Shown: positions 1 through 12,674 of the stretch, in pieces
How the letters are laid out: every line of letters begins with the position of its first letter
Position numbering within the stretch: the first letter of the stretch is position 1
Assembly: GCA_013350335.1 (NCBI GenBank)
Contig: CM023542.1
Location: 682,001 to 746,000, forward strand
DNA from: Chimonanthus salicifolius
Taxonomy: Eukaryota > Streptophyta > Magnoliopsida > Laurales > Calycanthaceae
DNA length: 64,000 nucleotides
Reading direction: 5' to 3'
The notes under the pieces: generated by a model
The model's input: the letters and a program-made list of their open reading frames with translations, nothing else
What the model was told of the DNA's origin: nothing
Databases searched by the model: none
Position numbers and translations under genes: made by a program

Positions 1-209
1 TAGGGTTTTTGGGTAAAGGTTTTATATTAAGTTAATAAATCCGGGTCGGGTCGGGTCGGTTTGAAATTTAAAGATCTCAATCCAACCGACCCGAATTTCG
101 TTCGGGTTTTTTTTCTCAACCCCACCCTACCCTATGGCCCGACCCTTGTAACCCGACCCGCATGATTTCTCGGGTTGGGTCATGCGGGTCGGGTTGAGTT
201 GCAGCCCTA
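1..209. mobile_element. hAT-like MITE, cut by the window edge
   Basis: This stretch is dense in GGGTCGG and ACCCGACC words and ends with GAGTTGCAGCCCTA. That is the same terminal inverted repeat seen at the end of the complete element at 2472-2849. The left end lies outside the window, so the target duplication cannot be checked; the eight bases after the right end are ATCACATA. It is the same family as 2472-2849, non-coding, and presumably moved by an hAT-type transposase (inferred from the complete copy). Confidence 0.7.
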
Positions 210-429
210 ATCACATACTTATATTGAAAGAAGTTAATAGTGTTTGGGTTATGTTGGTCATTATCTACTTTAAAGAGCACAATTGATTCTCACAACAATA
301 CTTTCTCCCTCTAAAGTGGGCTAGTGGAAAAAGAGACTGCCTTGAAATTACTATCTGTGGTTAAAGAAATTTGAAGGCTATGCTCTTCATTGGATCTTTC
401 TTTTATGCACATAAAAAGATCGATGAATG

Positions 430-931
430 GACTGACAGACTTCTTGTGGCTAAATTAGGGTTGGACACAGATCATGAGACTGTGATTATCTCTTGATGTC
501 TTTATTGGGTTTCTTTTGTATGATGTGGTGGTCATGTTGAGTCTTTGTATATTGTTTGTTCAATATAAGCCTCTTATACCTTTGTGGATGTTCTGACTTT
601 TTTCTTTATTAATATTCTCTTTTCTGTGACGGCTCAAAAAAAGTATGAGCATGCGACAACAACGGGGAAGTATCCAGTGGGAGTTCAACTTCATCAAAGA
701 TCAATTTTAAGTCCATATTTATTTGTATTTGTTATAGATTACTTAACGACAATAGTCTATAGTGCAACTAGTACAAGCTCATTATTTTATCCTAGAGGTT
801 GTGGGGTCAAGTCTCATGGGCATCAAATTGGCAGTCGTCCCCCAGATGTTGGGATAAATGACTTAGATGATGATGACATGTACACTTTGATCTTGTTCTT
901 TGTTGTTTGCTTTAGATTCAGCTCTAGATGA
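430..931 (+). mobile_element. degenerate LINE reverse transcriptase remnant
   Basis: Around 640-760 the reading frame gives VGVQLHQRSILSPYLF followed by FVIDYL. This resembles the plant LINE reverse-transcriptase motif with LHQGSALSPYLF and a following V-x-DEL. The conserved G is R and the catalytic aspartate box is not recognisable downstream. The surrounding sequence is too decayed to set borders, so the ends given are approximate. It is a fossil lying upstream of the first visible OS9 exon, probably in an OS9 intron or in the 5' flank. Confidence 0.5.
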
Positions 932-1758
932 CAATATAGTTGTAAATACTATACGATAAAACCCATCTTAATGTTTTTTAATTGAAATGGTTCTATACAT
1001 GAATTTTCCATTCTAGTATCTTACCTCCACTTGGCCCTTCCTTGCATTTATCATGTTTTTAGTTTCTTCTTTAGAAAGTAAGCTGACAATAACTCTCAAA
1101 CTTTTGATTGTGACATTGGTTTGCAATATCCTTGTTAAGCCCTCATTATGTTTTATAGTCTGTGATATCCTTATAGGAGTGATGTGTAGGTGTGAACACA
1201 ATTCCAAGATCTAGATCTAGATCTGGGCACCTGATGTGTACAGGTGTGAATGGAGATACTTGTGTAGAAATTCTAGTGATGAAATAGTATAAATAGACAG
1301 CCTAGGCGCCTATGACATGGTCCCAGCTTGTGAATTCTTCTACTTTTTTGAGTGAGTTATCTTTGAGAATTCTTGTGAATTTTATTTGCAAGTTTTCTTA
1401 CTTATTCATGGAATGTTTTGATTTCCGTATAGCAAATTTTTCAATCAAGGTGTTTCGGCAAAAGTATGAATTTCTTCTTGAGAGAAAGAGGTCATACTTG
1501 AGTGCTGGGTAGAAATTGGAGGTCCTCAATTTAATTGATTTTCCTACAGCCTATCTTTTATTCAGGATCTCAGAAGTGGTACCTCCAATTTCTCGCATTC
1601 TGTCATTCATTGACTTGTTCTTTTCTCTTTTAGAAATGGCCTTGTTTCTCAGTTTTAAGGGTTTTTTTTTTGCCACATTTTTATATTTGATTGATAATGA
1701 AACATTATATTCAATATGATTAGCACTTCTTTTAATATTCTTTTTTTCTTCTGATTAG
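932..1758. other. non-coding stretch before the first visible OS9 exon
   Basis: This is T-rich sequence with no supported gene. Short open frames at 1312-1512 and 1516-1719 match nothing I recognise. I looked here for a signal-peptide exon of OS9 and found none, so this is probably intron. Confidence 0.5.
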
Positions 1759-1761
1759 TAG

Positions 1762-4700
1762 GGACTGCATTTGGTCGTAGCTCTCGTGAACCAAAATACA
1801 AAATTGAATTTCATCCAGTGGACTCACCTTTCCATCCTGTGAGTAAACTTGTTAGCATTCTAAATCCATATGGTATGTATTTATTTGTTATGCATTATTT
1901 ATCTTCATGTTGTAGCGTATAGTATTGTTCATTTCATGTCATTTCTAGCCATGAAACATACTTATTATTTATTTATTTAGTTTTTGAAGTGCATGGCGCA
2001 TGCTTATTTGAAGCATCTAGAGAGATCTAAATAGCACAAGACCTGGGGAATTTCTAATTGAGGAAACATGGAAACAATTGGTTGTGATATAACTATATAA
2101 CTGCCACTTGTTGGTCACCCATGAGATCATATGCTGGGACAGTTGGGCATTCTAATTTCTATTTTTCTTCTGTTAGTATTTTATTTTTATTTTATTTGTT
2201 GTTGTTTGATAAGTAACCAACTTACATTTATTTATTTTTCAGTGCCTAGGATTAAAACATTCATTTCATTTTTATATTAGATCAAAGGCTAACATTATTT
2301 TTAGGTTTGTTACATATAACATATAAATATCAATGTGAGGGTGGGTGGTCTACAACTTTGTTGTGCATTGAATGCTCTTGGTGTGGAGGCATGTGATTGG
2401 TATGTCTGTATGCGTGCTGATGGCTTGAGCATGACAACCTCAAGAAAAATGCTTCCTTTCTTTATTGTTTTTAGGGCTGCAACTCGGGTCGGACGGGCCG
2501 GGTTTCTTAAAACACAACCCGACCCGAGTTGATATATATGGAACCCAACCCGATCCGACCTGATTTCTCAACCCGAACTCTAGAACCTGACCCGACCCCA
2601 CCCAAATTCTAACCCGAATCAACCCGAATCCTGACCCGACCTGACCCGCATTATGAACACATTTTAGCCTAATTTTAGCCGAGCTGGATCGGGTCAAGTC
2701 GGGTTAACTTGTAAAATCCTTAACCCGCCCGACCTAAATTTCATGCGGGTTTTTATCTCCTCAACCCGACCCGACCTGCTGGCTCGAAATTCTTGACCAA
2801 ACCCACATGATTTCTCGGGTCTGGTGGCCCGACCCAAGTTGCAGCCCTAATTGTTTTGCATGTGAAAGGTATATCGTCCTATGGCATTTCCATGCATTCT
2901 AAAGATAAACCCTCTCTTGTGTCCTACCTTTTTTCTTTATTTTATTTAAAATTTAGATGATTCGTATTAGTTATTTTGTCTCAACTTTGAGGTCAAGGTT
3001 CCTGGGTCAAAAGTTTTTCCAATATATGTTTTCTATGAAAATGTCCAACTTAAGACCAGGGCATGAATAACTGCATGCAGGATCTTAAAACCTCTCATTT
3101 GCCCCCCCCACCCAACATCTCTTTTTTAAGAAAGTGTTTAAATGATTTTTTTTTTTTAAATTCTCTGATCTCTTAGGTCAAGGTTCCTGGGTCAAAAGTG
3201 CAAAAGTGTTTTCAACCCATGCCTTCAATGGGGATTTCCCTCAACGTAAGACCAAGTAGATTAGCGACTGCACCAAGAATTTTCTTACTTTTCAAACTTA
3301 TCACTAGTTTACCTGCATAAGAAATGAGATAGATATTAGAAGAAATGGTGGGACATGCTTTGGTTGGTCATAGTTGTAGTGCTAAAACATTTTAAAAGCA
3401 TTTGCTAACACCTAATAGACAATTTATCCCGTCCCATGTATAGTCTAGGTGGAAGAAGCTACCTTTCAGAACATAAAAAGATAACTGGGTTGGAAGAAGC
3501 TAGAGTGCTTATTCGTGGTTTCCTGTTTTTGATTTCTCATGTCGTGTGGATTTCTTGCTATTTAGTCTTCTCATCATTTTCAATCTTTTATAATCTAGGT
3601 GGAAGAAGCTACCTTTCAGAACATAAAAAGATAACTGGGGTGGAAGAAGCTATGGTGCTTATTCGTGGTTTCCTGTTTTTGATTTCTCATGTCTTGTGGA
3701 TTTCTTGCTATTTAGTCTTCTCATCATTTTCAATCTTTTAGAGTTACTTTGAGCATTTTTATTTTTCTTTTTTTAAGAAAACCTCTTCAAAACAGAAACA
3801 CATCTAAAATTTCTTGGTCATATTCTAGTTCTCCATATTTAAATGGTTCATCTATAATTCTTTTTTTTTTTGAAACATTAATGACTTAATTCCATTAAAA
3901 CGAGAAGAGAGTACAAGAGAAGGATCCAAGTATAGGAGAGATATGCCCAGAACTAAGAAGGAAGAGGAAAAGAAACATGAGAAACAAGAAAAAAACATGA
4001 AATAAAAGAAAAGATACACCAAAAGAATCCACCCAACTCATGATCCAATAAGGAGACTACTACTCCCCTAACTCCCAAGGCTGGTGAGAGGAAAAGATTT
4101 CCAAAGCCGGTCTTTGTTTATGAACACCAACTTTCGCCAAGAAGTCTGCTATACAATTTGCCGATCGAGGTGTATGAGTGAAAGTAATGCCACTCGACCT
4201 GCACAACCTCCAAATGTCCCTAGCATATGTACCAACCTCCACGAGGGGAATTTCCTATTACTAGTCTAGGAGATGGCATTAGTCGAGTCACCTTGAATAA
4301 TGAGATTACCGCTCCTAAACCTAGATCAAACCTAAAGTGCTATCCTGATTGTTCTCAGTTCGGCCTCATTAGACTCCATTAGCTCTACTGATCCGAAAAA
4401 AGCTATTAACATCCTACGCCTATCCTCATGCAACACTCCTCATATTCCTGCTGCCCCGGGTTTACCCCTACTGCCCCATCTATTTTGAATTACATGATCC
4501 TAGGGGAGGCACTGCCCACTCAACTGAACGCTTTCTAACTCTACCGACCCCTTTCATACAACCTTCCCAAGACAAATAGAAATCCTTCGGTGCTAGACCC
4601 CTGAACTATTTACACACAGACAACCATCCTATCACTTGCCATGTCGCCCTCTTAAACACATCTCTAGGTGCCCCTCTCTTTCCCTCAAAAATCCTCCCAC

Positions 4701-7700
4701 TGCGCTCTTTCCAAATTGCCTAAGAGACTGCGAACAAAATCATTTTTCATGCCACTCTATGTCTAACTCTACAGGGTCCCCCCATCCAAGCCACCAATAA
4801 ATCCTCCGCTCCACTTCTTATAACCCACAAGCACCCAAACAACCTCAAGAAGTACTACCACACAACCCATGTGAATCGGCACTTACATAACAAGTGGTCT
4901 ATTGTCTCCTCTTCGTCCTCACACAATGGACATATTGTTGGAGCCTCTTCCGGAAGAACACGTCTTCTCCTAAGATTATGTCTCACAAAGATCATCTTTT
5001 TCTAGGCTGTCTACATAAATAATTTGATTCTAGGGGGGATCTTAATGTTCCAAGCAAGATTGCATATAGGAGGTGAGTTCGAATTTGCTGTATATGCTGA
5101 TCTTAGGATTGATTTTACCAATAAGGACTCCGACGACTCTATAGACCAAATCCACTTGTCCTCATCCTCAATCCACAATCTGGTATCACTTAGGATTCCT
5201 ATCAATGCTTGGTGGATAGCTTCTTCAAAGTCCCGCAAGGCCCTTTCGAAAGAGATGGACCATTGTGGTGTATCGTTGACCTCTCTATAATAATCATTGA
5301 TCAAAGCTTCACGATTTTGAGCCATTCCAAAAAGTCTGGAAAATACTTCCTTTAGTGGACTCTCCCCCACCCAAATGTCTCTCCATAACACCTCTTTTCC
5401 ATTGCCAACTAGCATCCTAATCCCCCTTTAAAATATCTCCCCAATCTTTCCTTCCCCGCTTCCTATCTTCACCAAGGCTTTCACTATCGACGAACCATCC
5501 CTAGTAGTTCTACTACCTAATCTCCACCCTGAGGGTCTCCCACGCCATATCTTGCTACTAATACCTTCCTCCACAAGGCCTCTCTCTTTGAAGCGAATCT
5601 CCACAACCATTTACTTATTAGGACATGAGTCCTATCTCTGATACTATAAATCCCCAACCCACCCTTCTCTCTCCTATCTCTAGCCTCTTCCCATTTCACT
5701 AGGTGGATTTTCCTCGAATTCTCTTTCCCTTCCCACAGGAAGTCTCTTTGAATTTTCTCTAACTTTTTTTTCACTCCCTTAATTATTTCGTAAAGAGAGA
5801 GATAGTAGGTGGGAAGATTCACCAAGCATGATTTAATTAGTGTCAGTCTACCCCCAGTGAGAGGTAAGATTTACTTCAGGCATTCAACTTTTTTGATACC
5901 CTTTCTAGGACAGGTTCCCAAAAGAATTTGGATCTCGGATTCCCACTTTCTGGCAACCCAAAGTAAGTAAATGGGATCTTGCCAACTCGACACCCTATCT
6001 CCCTTGCCAATCCTTCGAGTTCCTCTACCTCTACCCCCAAGCCAATGATATTGCTCTTCCTAGATTAATTATGAGCCTCGATATAAGTTCAAAGCACCTT
6101 AGGACCGCTCTTACTCCAAATAAGTCTTCACTATATGCTTCACAGAACAATAACATAACATCAACAAATTGTAGGTGACTGATTGACAGACTGCCTGGGG
6201 AGATCTCCAAACCTTTAATGAGGTTTCTCTGTTTGGCTCGACTCATAAGACTATTGAGTGCCTCGGCTACCATTGTGAACAAAAATGGGGAGAATGGGTC
6301 CCCATGACGTAAACCCCTAGCATCCCTAATTGGTTCTGTAGGTGAGTCATTCACTAAAATTGAATAGGAAGACTCTTGAACACATGCCCTCAATGAACCT
6401 CTCCACTTGGGGCTGAAGCCCATCCTCCAAGAAAGATAGTCTATAAACTCCCATCTAACATGATCATGGGCTTTCTCCACTTAGGCCTTCCTTGTGTCTT
6501 GCATGGATTAGCTCATTTGCTATTAACACTCCATCCAGGATCTGTCTTCCCTCAATAAATGCTCCCTGGGACTCTTCGATTAACCCCCCAAGGAACGAAC
6601 TAAGTCTCGCAGTTAAGACCTTGGCCAACAGTTTATACACACACCCTACTAGACTTATAGGTCTATAGTGAAAAAGTTCTGATGCCCCTTCCTTTTTTGG
6701 GATTAAGGCTACCAAGCTATGTTTAAGACTAGTTCAAAACCCCCTCCTATGAAACTCCTTGAAGAATTTTAGGAAATCCTCCCTAATTATATCCCAACAG
6801 CTCTTAAGAAATTTAAAATTGAACCCATCGGGACCTGGAGCTTTATCCTCATCCACATTGTGTAGTACCTCCATTACGTCTGTCTCCTCAAACTATCTTT
6901 CTAAGCATGATACCTTTTCTTTTGGAAGAGAACTGAAAGTTTTCCCCTCTAGTAGTAGATACCCAGACTCCGTCCAATCTCGTGTCCCATCTCTCGCGGC
7001 AATACTGGGATTCAACGGGAGAGGTGTAGGTATTGGTCTAAGGTTAGAAGCACTAACCCCCTCTCTAAATGAATCAACCTCAGGTCCCCCACCAGTTCTA
7101 GGCCAGGCTCCCCCCGAGGTGTGATATGCATAAGAAGGAACTAAATGGTATAGTGCAAAAGGATGGGTAATACTTGGTCCAAGTAGAGTCATTTCCATGT
7201 GATGCTGCTGATTAATCAGACCCTAGCCAGTTGTTGGAAGATGTGGCCGAAAAGGTGAGGGTCCCTGTTGATCCTTTTCCCAGATGATGGTGTTCATTAA
7301 AAAAGGATGATTAGTTTGTTGAATGGAGGAGGCATATCCACTTGAAATGAAACAGATCAATTCAACAGGAAGCATACATTTCCAAACAAACCCTATCTCA
7401 CCCTATCCATTTCCTTGCCAAACGTTTCATTTCTCATTCAAAGGGACCTACCTAACCAGTCCTTGCCCTTCATTATTACCTTACATGTGAAATTGATCAT
7501 GTTTACAGATCCAGCAATTTGTTCTAGGTAAGGTTACCCCATAGTTATGTTATCTGCAATAAAGAAAAAAGAGGGGATGTTCTTTTCTTACCCACTCCAC
7601 CACCTCCTTTTCTACTTTACATGCTGTGCAAATAGGATTAGCAGGTAATGGTTTGGGTTGAACGTTTTATATTCTGAATCCCTAGCCTGGATCTTGAACT

Positions 7701-9583
7701 TCAGTAACTTCCTTTTTATAATGCTTATGATCTATCTCATTTTACATTTGCTGTTTTGTTTCATAACTGCATGAAAACAGTAGTAGACAGAAAATTATTG
7801 CACTGTTCTACTTGCTGACATGGTAATGATAGTTACTATGATCTGTCACCAATCAGTTGGCCCACCTTTTCTTTGAAACTTTATGGTTAATATTGTACTA
7901 AATAGTTAAGGACCTGATTTTCTATATAAGAGTTTATCCATGAGATAGAAAGTCAAGGACAAAATTGGTGTCCTTCATAGTTAAGGACCAAATTTACTCT
8001 AATCAAGTTTGTTCATGAGATAGAAAGTAGTAACATGATTATGGGTGGAAATGTAATGCAGGATGAGGACCAGGAGTCGATGATGATGACTAATAAAAAA
8101 GGTCATAGCTTTTTATGTTTCTTGCCCATGGTTGATGAAACTAAAACTGAGAAGCCAAATACTCAACACAACATGAGCAAACTGATTGTGGAATCTGATA
8201 GACGGATCAAGTTGAAGACACCTGATGAGCTGATGGAAGTGCTAACTGAGCGTTGCTTGCTTAGAGTGAGAAATTATTCTCCTTAAATATGATAGATGCT
8301 TGGACTTTATACTGTTTTGTGATGATGCTTGTATTTTTATGCAGCAAGAAGGTTGGTGGTCTTACGAATTTTGCTACAAGAAACAATTAAGGCAACTACA
8401 TGTGGAGGATGATAAGGTAGACTTCTGGATTTATTGCTAGGGTGTTCTTGTTCTCTCTATTGGTTATATTAGTTGATGATTCGCACAATATGTCAGTGCA
8501 TGTGTACATCTTGAGCAAGATTTGTTCTCTGCAGGTGGTACAAGAGTTTATTTTGGGTGTTTATGATCCTGAAGCAACAGCTGCCTTCAATGAGAACCAT
8601 TCTGACATTTCAACATTGAAAGATCCACGCTCAAAAGATGCTGCTCAAAGGTACATTATATGTGACAATGTGTAGCTCCAGTTAAACATGGTGATAATTC
8701 TTCGAAAATTTCACAGGTATCATGCTCATCAGTATACAAATGGAACCGTCTGTGACCTTACGAATCAGCCCCGAGAGACTGAGGTAAACTACATGGCAAT
8801 TCATTCAGTTTTTGTTGCTTTCATCTTGTTCTGGTGTTTTAATCTTTAAAAATTACAGGTTAGATTTGTATGTTCGGAGCCTAGAGTTATGATCGGTTCA
8901 ATCAAAGAAATATCCACTTGCAAATATGCAATCACAATTCATTGCCCTATGCTTTGCAAGCATCCGTAAGTTCCGATTGCCTTAAACTTCCCTTTTCTGC
9001 TTTTCCAAAATATATAGTTTCTTTTCCATTCGTGGAAGACGCTAAAATACTTAAAAAAAAAAGAGATAAAGCATGGTTGTGAAAGAGCTTATTTCAAATT
9101 CAAATGACAAAACATGGTTTTCCAATATTTTATGTTGTGGCTGCACTCAAATTCTACTACAATGAGGCCTGCTAAGCAGTGTTCCATTCATCTGTGCGTG
9201 ATACCACATGTTTGCATGGTGGATGAGATGCAAACCATCCATTAGGTGGTTCAAGCTGGCTCTTTGTGCATCCTGGCATTTGCCTATCTAAATGGGCACT
9301 CTTGGTCTATTCACATTCAATGTACATGTGAATAGTAACGTAAAATTAGGTAAATTTATTTCAATCCAATGCATGGTCTTTTATCCTGATCTCCTGCCAT
9401 GAATGATTCCATGCCAGGACGTTCCAAGAAGAGAGGCCAGTATGGCACACTATCAACTGCAATGAGATGCCTGCAGAGGACAAAAGGACTGAAGTAGAGG
9501 ACAGCGTCAATGATAAACGGATAACGATGATCCCAGACATTGAAAGTTCATCTCACTATGACCAAGATCAATATGCAACTTAA
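1762..9583 (+). CDS. OS9: OS9-type ER lectin of ERAD (first exon outside window)
   Basis: This is the plant homologue of OS-9, an ER-lumen lectin that reads trimmed N-glycans on misfolded glycoproteins and passes them to the HRD1-SEL1L/HRD3 ubiquitin ligase (family knowledge). Visible exons: 1762-1838 (1759 is an equally possible acceptor), 8062-8265, 8345-8416, 8535-8650, 8717-8783, 8859-8965 and 9418-9583; all junctions are GT-AG and keep frame. The first exon reads FGRSSREPKYKIEF. The MRH lectin domain follows, with the tandem-Trp motif EGWWSYEFCY, then NGTVCD, PRETEVRFVC, STCKYAITI and HCPMLCKHP, so its cysteines are present. The protein ends DQDQYAT with no HDEL, as expected for a protein held by its partner. 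The signal-peptide exon is missing and must lie upstream. Intron 1838-8062 is 6.2 kb and full of transposons. I see no break in the exons. Confidence 0.93.
2472..2849. mobile_element. hAT-like MITE with 8-bp target duplication
   Basis: This 378-bp element lies in the large OS9 intron. It starts TAGGGCTGCAACTCGGGTC and ends GACCCAAGTTGCAGCCCTA, an inverted terminal repeat. It is flanked by a perfect 8-bp direct repeat ATTGTTTT at 2464-2471 and 2850-2857. An 8-bp target duplication and a TAGGG terminus fit the hAT superfamily. The inside is almost entirely ACCCGACC and GGGTCGG words, and there is no transposase. A second copy of the family lies at 1-209. Confidence 0.88.
3444..3743. repeat. 150-bp tandem duplication in OS9 intron
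   Basis: Two direct copies, 3444-3593 and 3594-3743, each start TCTAGGTGGAAGAAGC. They differ at only a few bases (for example GGGTTGG versus GGGGTGG, and GTCGTG versus GTCTTG). Because 150 is divisible by three, a 101-codon open frame runs through both. I see no sign that it is a gene: it sits inside an intron and resembles no family. Confidence 0.9.
3861..7130 (-). mobile_element. 5'-truncated, inactivated LINE (L1-type)
   Basis: This is a non-LTR retrotransposon inserted antisense in the OS9 intron. Its poly(A) tail is the T run at 3861-3871. Reading on the minus strand, the order is: DKAPGPDGFNF (about 6830), the RT region with ALIPKKEG and YRPISLVG (6715-6464), GLRHGDPFSPFLF (about 6300), the aspartate box, LVGNGKEVLWRDIWVG of the RT zinc-binding domain (5415-5011), and an RNase H tail with ESNEAELRTI (about 4370) and TPRSANCIADFLAK (about 4170). 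The F-x-DD box reads FVDVML, so the second catalytic aspartate is lost. Several stops and frame changes break the ORF. The 5' endonuclease part is absent. The 5' border is approximate, and I found no clear target duplication. Confidence 0.88.
7131..8061. other. rest of the large OS9 intron
   Basis: No gene or clear transposon border is visible. There is a short internal repeat of the phrase CATGAGATAGAAAGT at about 7950 and 8010. The acceptor GTAATGCAG at 8053-8061 leads into the next OS9 exon. Confidence 0.5.
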
Positions 9584-12236
9584 ACGATTCAATGCATTCC
9601 CTCCCCCTCCACCCCCCACCCCACCACTTTCTTTTGAAGGTTCATATTTTAGTAGTCTCCGATTAGAACCCTTGACATTGTGTATAGAAGCCAACAGAGT
9701 TGTTCTCAGTTACTCAGGTCATTTGTGACTAAAATGCAGTATTCTTATGTGATTTCCTCTTCTGTGATGCTTTAGTTACAGTTCTGATCAGACTGAATAA
9801 ATGATGTAAACTCATTATTTAGGGGAGAAAATTTCCACCATATGCCGGGAAAAAAGTTAGCACCTCAATGTGACTTTGGGCTGTTTGGGTATATGGAAAT
9901 CCATTGAAATCAATGTAAATTGAGAAAGGAGTTTGTGCCCCTTCCTGGAAATAGAAGGGAGACCGCATCTTCCTAGTCCTCAAATGTTTGCCAGAAATCA
10001 TTGGCATGTTTCACCCAAGGGGAGTTTCATCCAAGGGAAGAAATCATTGGCCGAGGTTGGATTCAAAATGGTTGGGATCGTGTGGATTGCTGCCATCCCA
10101 TTGAACTCCTATTCATGAAGTCATCTTTTGCTGCAAGAAGAAATCCGTTTTGGGTTGAAGACAATGTAAGGCTGGGGATGATTATAGTCTGAGTAGAATG
10201 TTGGATGTGCAGAAGGCTACATGAATAAGAGAATTATAAAACTAAGATGGGTTATAAAAAAATTAAGGAATTATATTAGTTGTGTTTTTAAGCTCCAAAA
10301 TATAAAGATTGGATGATCAAGTGAAGTTTAATCCACCCTCTAAATATCTCATTAAAAAGTGTTCAAGGTCAATGAAAAGTCTCCATCAAGAAGGCTTAGG
10401 CTGCCCGACTAGAATTTTGAAAATTAAAAGTCACTAATCTTTTTTATAATCTTAAATTGGAAAGCCTTTGGAAATGACATGAAGTTGACTATTATGTTCT
10501 GAGTTAACAAGTTTTAAATCTAAACATAAATTCTATTTTTGTTAATATTTTTTTTTTCAGAGTATCTCGTAGAGTATCAGACCTTTGAAACTATGAAAGC
10601 AAAACTTGCAAGACAAATAAAGTATGTCAATAAATTAAAAATTCTGAAAGATGGAAAGTCAATTGGCAAATAGCAAATACTTGATATAAAATTTATGTTT
10701 ATCTAATATTTCATAATGAAATGTATTGTTTATTACAATTTATAATTTTTTTTGTTAAAGATCTTAATTTCATGAAAATATTGCAGAAATTAGGATATCA
10801 TACTATATCAATCGTATTAAGACACCTTTAATTAATTCCATAAACACAATATCATTTCAATATTTTTTTTTTAAAAAAAAAAACTTAAAATGAAGATTAT
10901 TTGAGAGCAAAAATTCAAAAAGATTGTAAAAAAAAATTCAAAATGGATAAAACCGAAAGACAATGACATGGAAAAAGAAAATATCTTTCAAATGTAAAGA
11001 ACTTACTTATAAATGTTCCTAAATCATCCCCAATGTAAGTTTCAATGTGAAAATGGTGAAATTGACTATTTTTTTAAACAAAAATAAAAGAAATTGGCCA
11101 TAACCGCTATATTACAAGTTAGGTTAGCAGGATACACTAGTGAGAGATACCGTTAAATAAATCGTGGGTCTCACAAATTTAGGTTAAGTTGATAGGTGAG
11201 TATATGAATATGATGTATATAAAGTTTCATTATTAACTGATGATCCAAACCATATAATATTGACTAAATTTTGATGAGTATGGATCATTGATTTTTAAAA
11301 GTTTAAAACCAAAAGATAAGATCATCAGATGGAGGTAAAACTTAATACAAGAACTACTTATACGGTCTTCTTTACATTAGATCTAACAACGTGGACCCTA
11401 AAATCATTTTTAGAGTTTGTCTCGCTGTCATAGAGTTTTTGGCAAAGCAGTTTCGGTCCGACTTTAATAACACTGGTTTTTATTATATTACCCTTTTGTA
11501 TCAGATTGTATTGTAGAGAATGGATATGATGCAACTAAAATAAGAATGGCACGTGCCCAATACAATAATTATCGGGCATTTTTAAACTCTATAACACAAT
11601 GTATAATATCATTAAAAATTTTTAGAAAAAAGTAACGAGTATGCAAACTTCATATGATGTTTATATTATCAAATATCAATTTAAGCTATTTTGAATTATT
11701 CAATCTTGATGTTTAGTTGAATTTTAAATGTCAGATTAAATATAAAATATATAAATAGTTGTTTAATAATTTAAATATAATACTAAAATATTTGTAACAA
11801 AATTATATGATACATCTCATTTTCTGCTGTACAAAAGCCTACACGACCTTTTTATACCTCAATCAACTTTAAAAGTCAAAATTACAACTTTATAAAAATT
11901 CTAACCACTATTTTCAGTGATATATGATAATTAAAATTTCATTTTTAAATAAATCTTCGCCTCAAAATAATTTTATAAGTTAATTCTTTGATGTCTCATT
12001 CATTTTAATCATTTTCTTTGATTTTTAAAATTTTAAAAAAATAATAATAATAATTTATGTTCATCAAAAATTAAAAGACAAAAATTTTATCACTCATATA
12101 ATTAATTAGTGATAAAACTTTACACACTTCGAATCCATACAAATACCTATCCACCACATTTATCTATATAGATCTTTTAGTTCATTTGACGAAAAATTTC
12201 ATTAGGAAATATCTCTAACTCAGTGAGACAAGCCTA
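9584..12236. other. intergenic, OS9 3' flank and AT-rich spacer
   Basis: The first 200-250 bases are probably the OS9 3' UTR (an AATAAA-like ACTGAATAAATG lies near 9795). From about 10200 on the sequence is very AT-rich, with runs of A and T and no supportable gene on either strand. Confidence 0.5.
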
Positions 12237-12244
12237 ACTCGTTG

Positions 12245-12666
12245 CAATGGTATTAAATATCGACCCATACATATCGGATTTTAAAACTCTACGATCATGA
12301 TATTGGCTGATATGACCAATATATCGGCGATATATATCGGCTGATGTCATAAAAATTGATTTTTTTTTAAAAAGAAATTGATTTCAGGTTTTCCCTCCAC
12401 CGATATTTGACCGATATTTGTTCATATCAGTCAAATATCGGCCAGGACATCGGCTGATATCTAGGGTTGTTTCGTCTATTTCTTTATTTTTTAAGGCCAT
12501 TCTTGTATTTTATTTTTTTTTAATCAGAAAAAATTAAAAATTAAAACTTAGCCGATATTTAAAAAAAATAAAAAGGAAGAGAGAAAAAAATATCGGTCAA
12601 TACCTCAGCAGATATTCGATATCACGAATATCAGCCGCTATCTTTTTAAATTGAGATTTCAACCCT
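12245..12666. mobile_element. MITE-like element built of CGATAT words
   Basis: The segment is full of ATATCGGC, CCGATATTT and GCTGATAT words on both strands. It is flanked by a perfect 8-bp direct repeat ACTCGTTG at 12237-12244 and 12667-12674, which suggests an hAT-type insertion. The left end CAATGGTATTAAATATCG and the right end are only weakly complementary, so the right terminus is probably decayed. No coding capacity is seen. Confidence 0.62.
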
Positions 12667-12674
12667 ACTCGTTG

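Noticed and set aside
1..200. tandem GGTCGGGTCGG read as a satellite or telomeric array
   Set aside because: The same words with defined inverted ends and an 8-bp duplication at 2472-2849 show it is a MITE.
1312..1719. candidate first exon of OS9 (signal peptide)
   Set aside because: The frames lack an ATG with a cleavable signal leading in phase into 1762; the first exon is probably upstream of the window.
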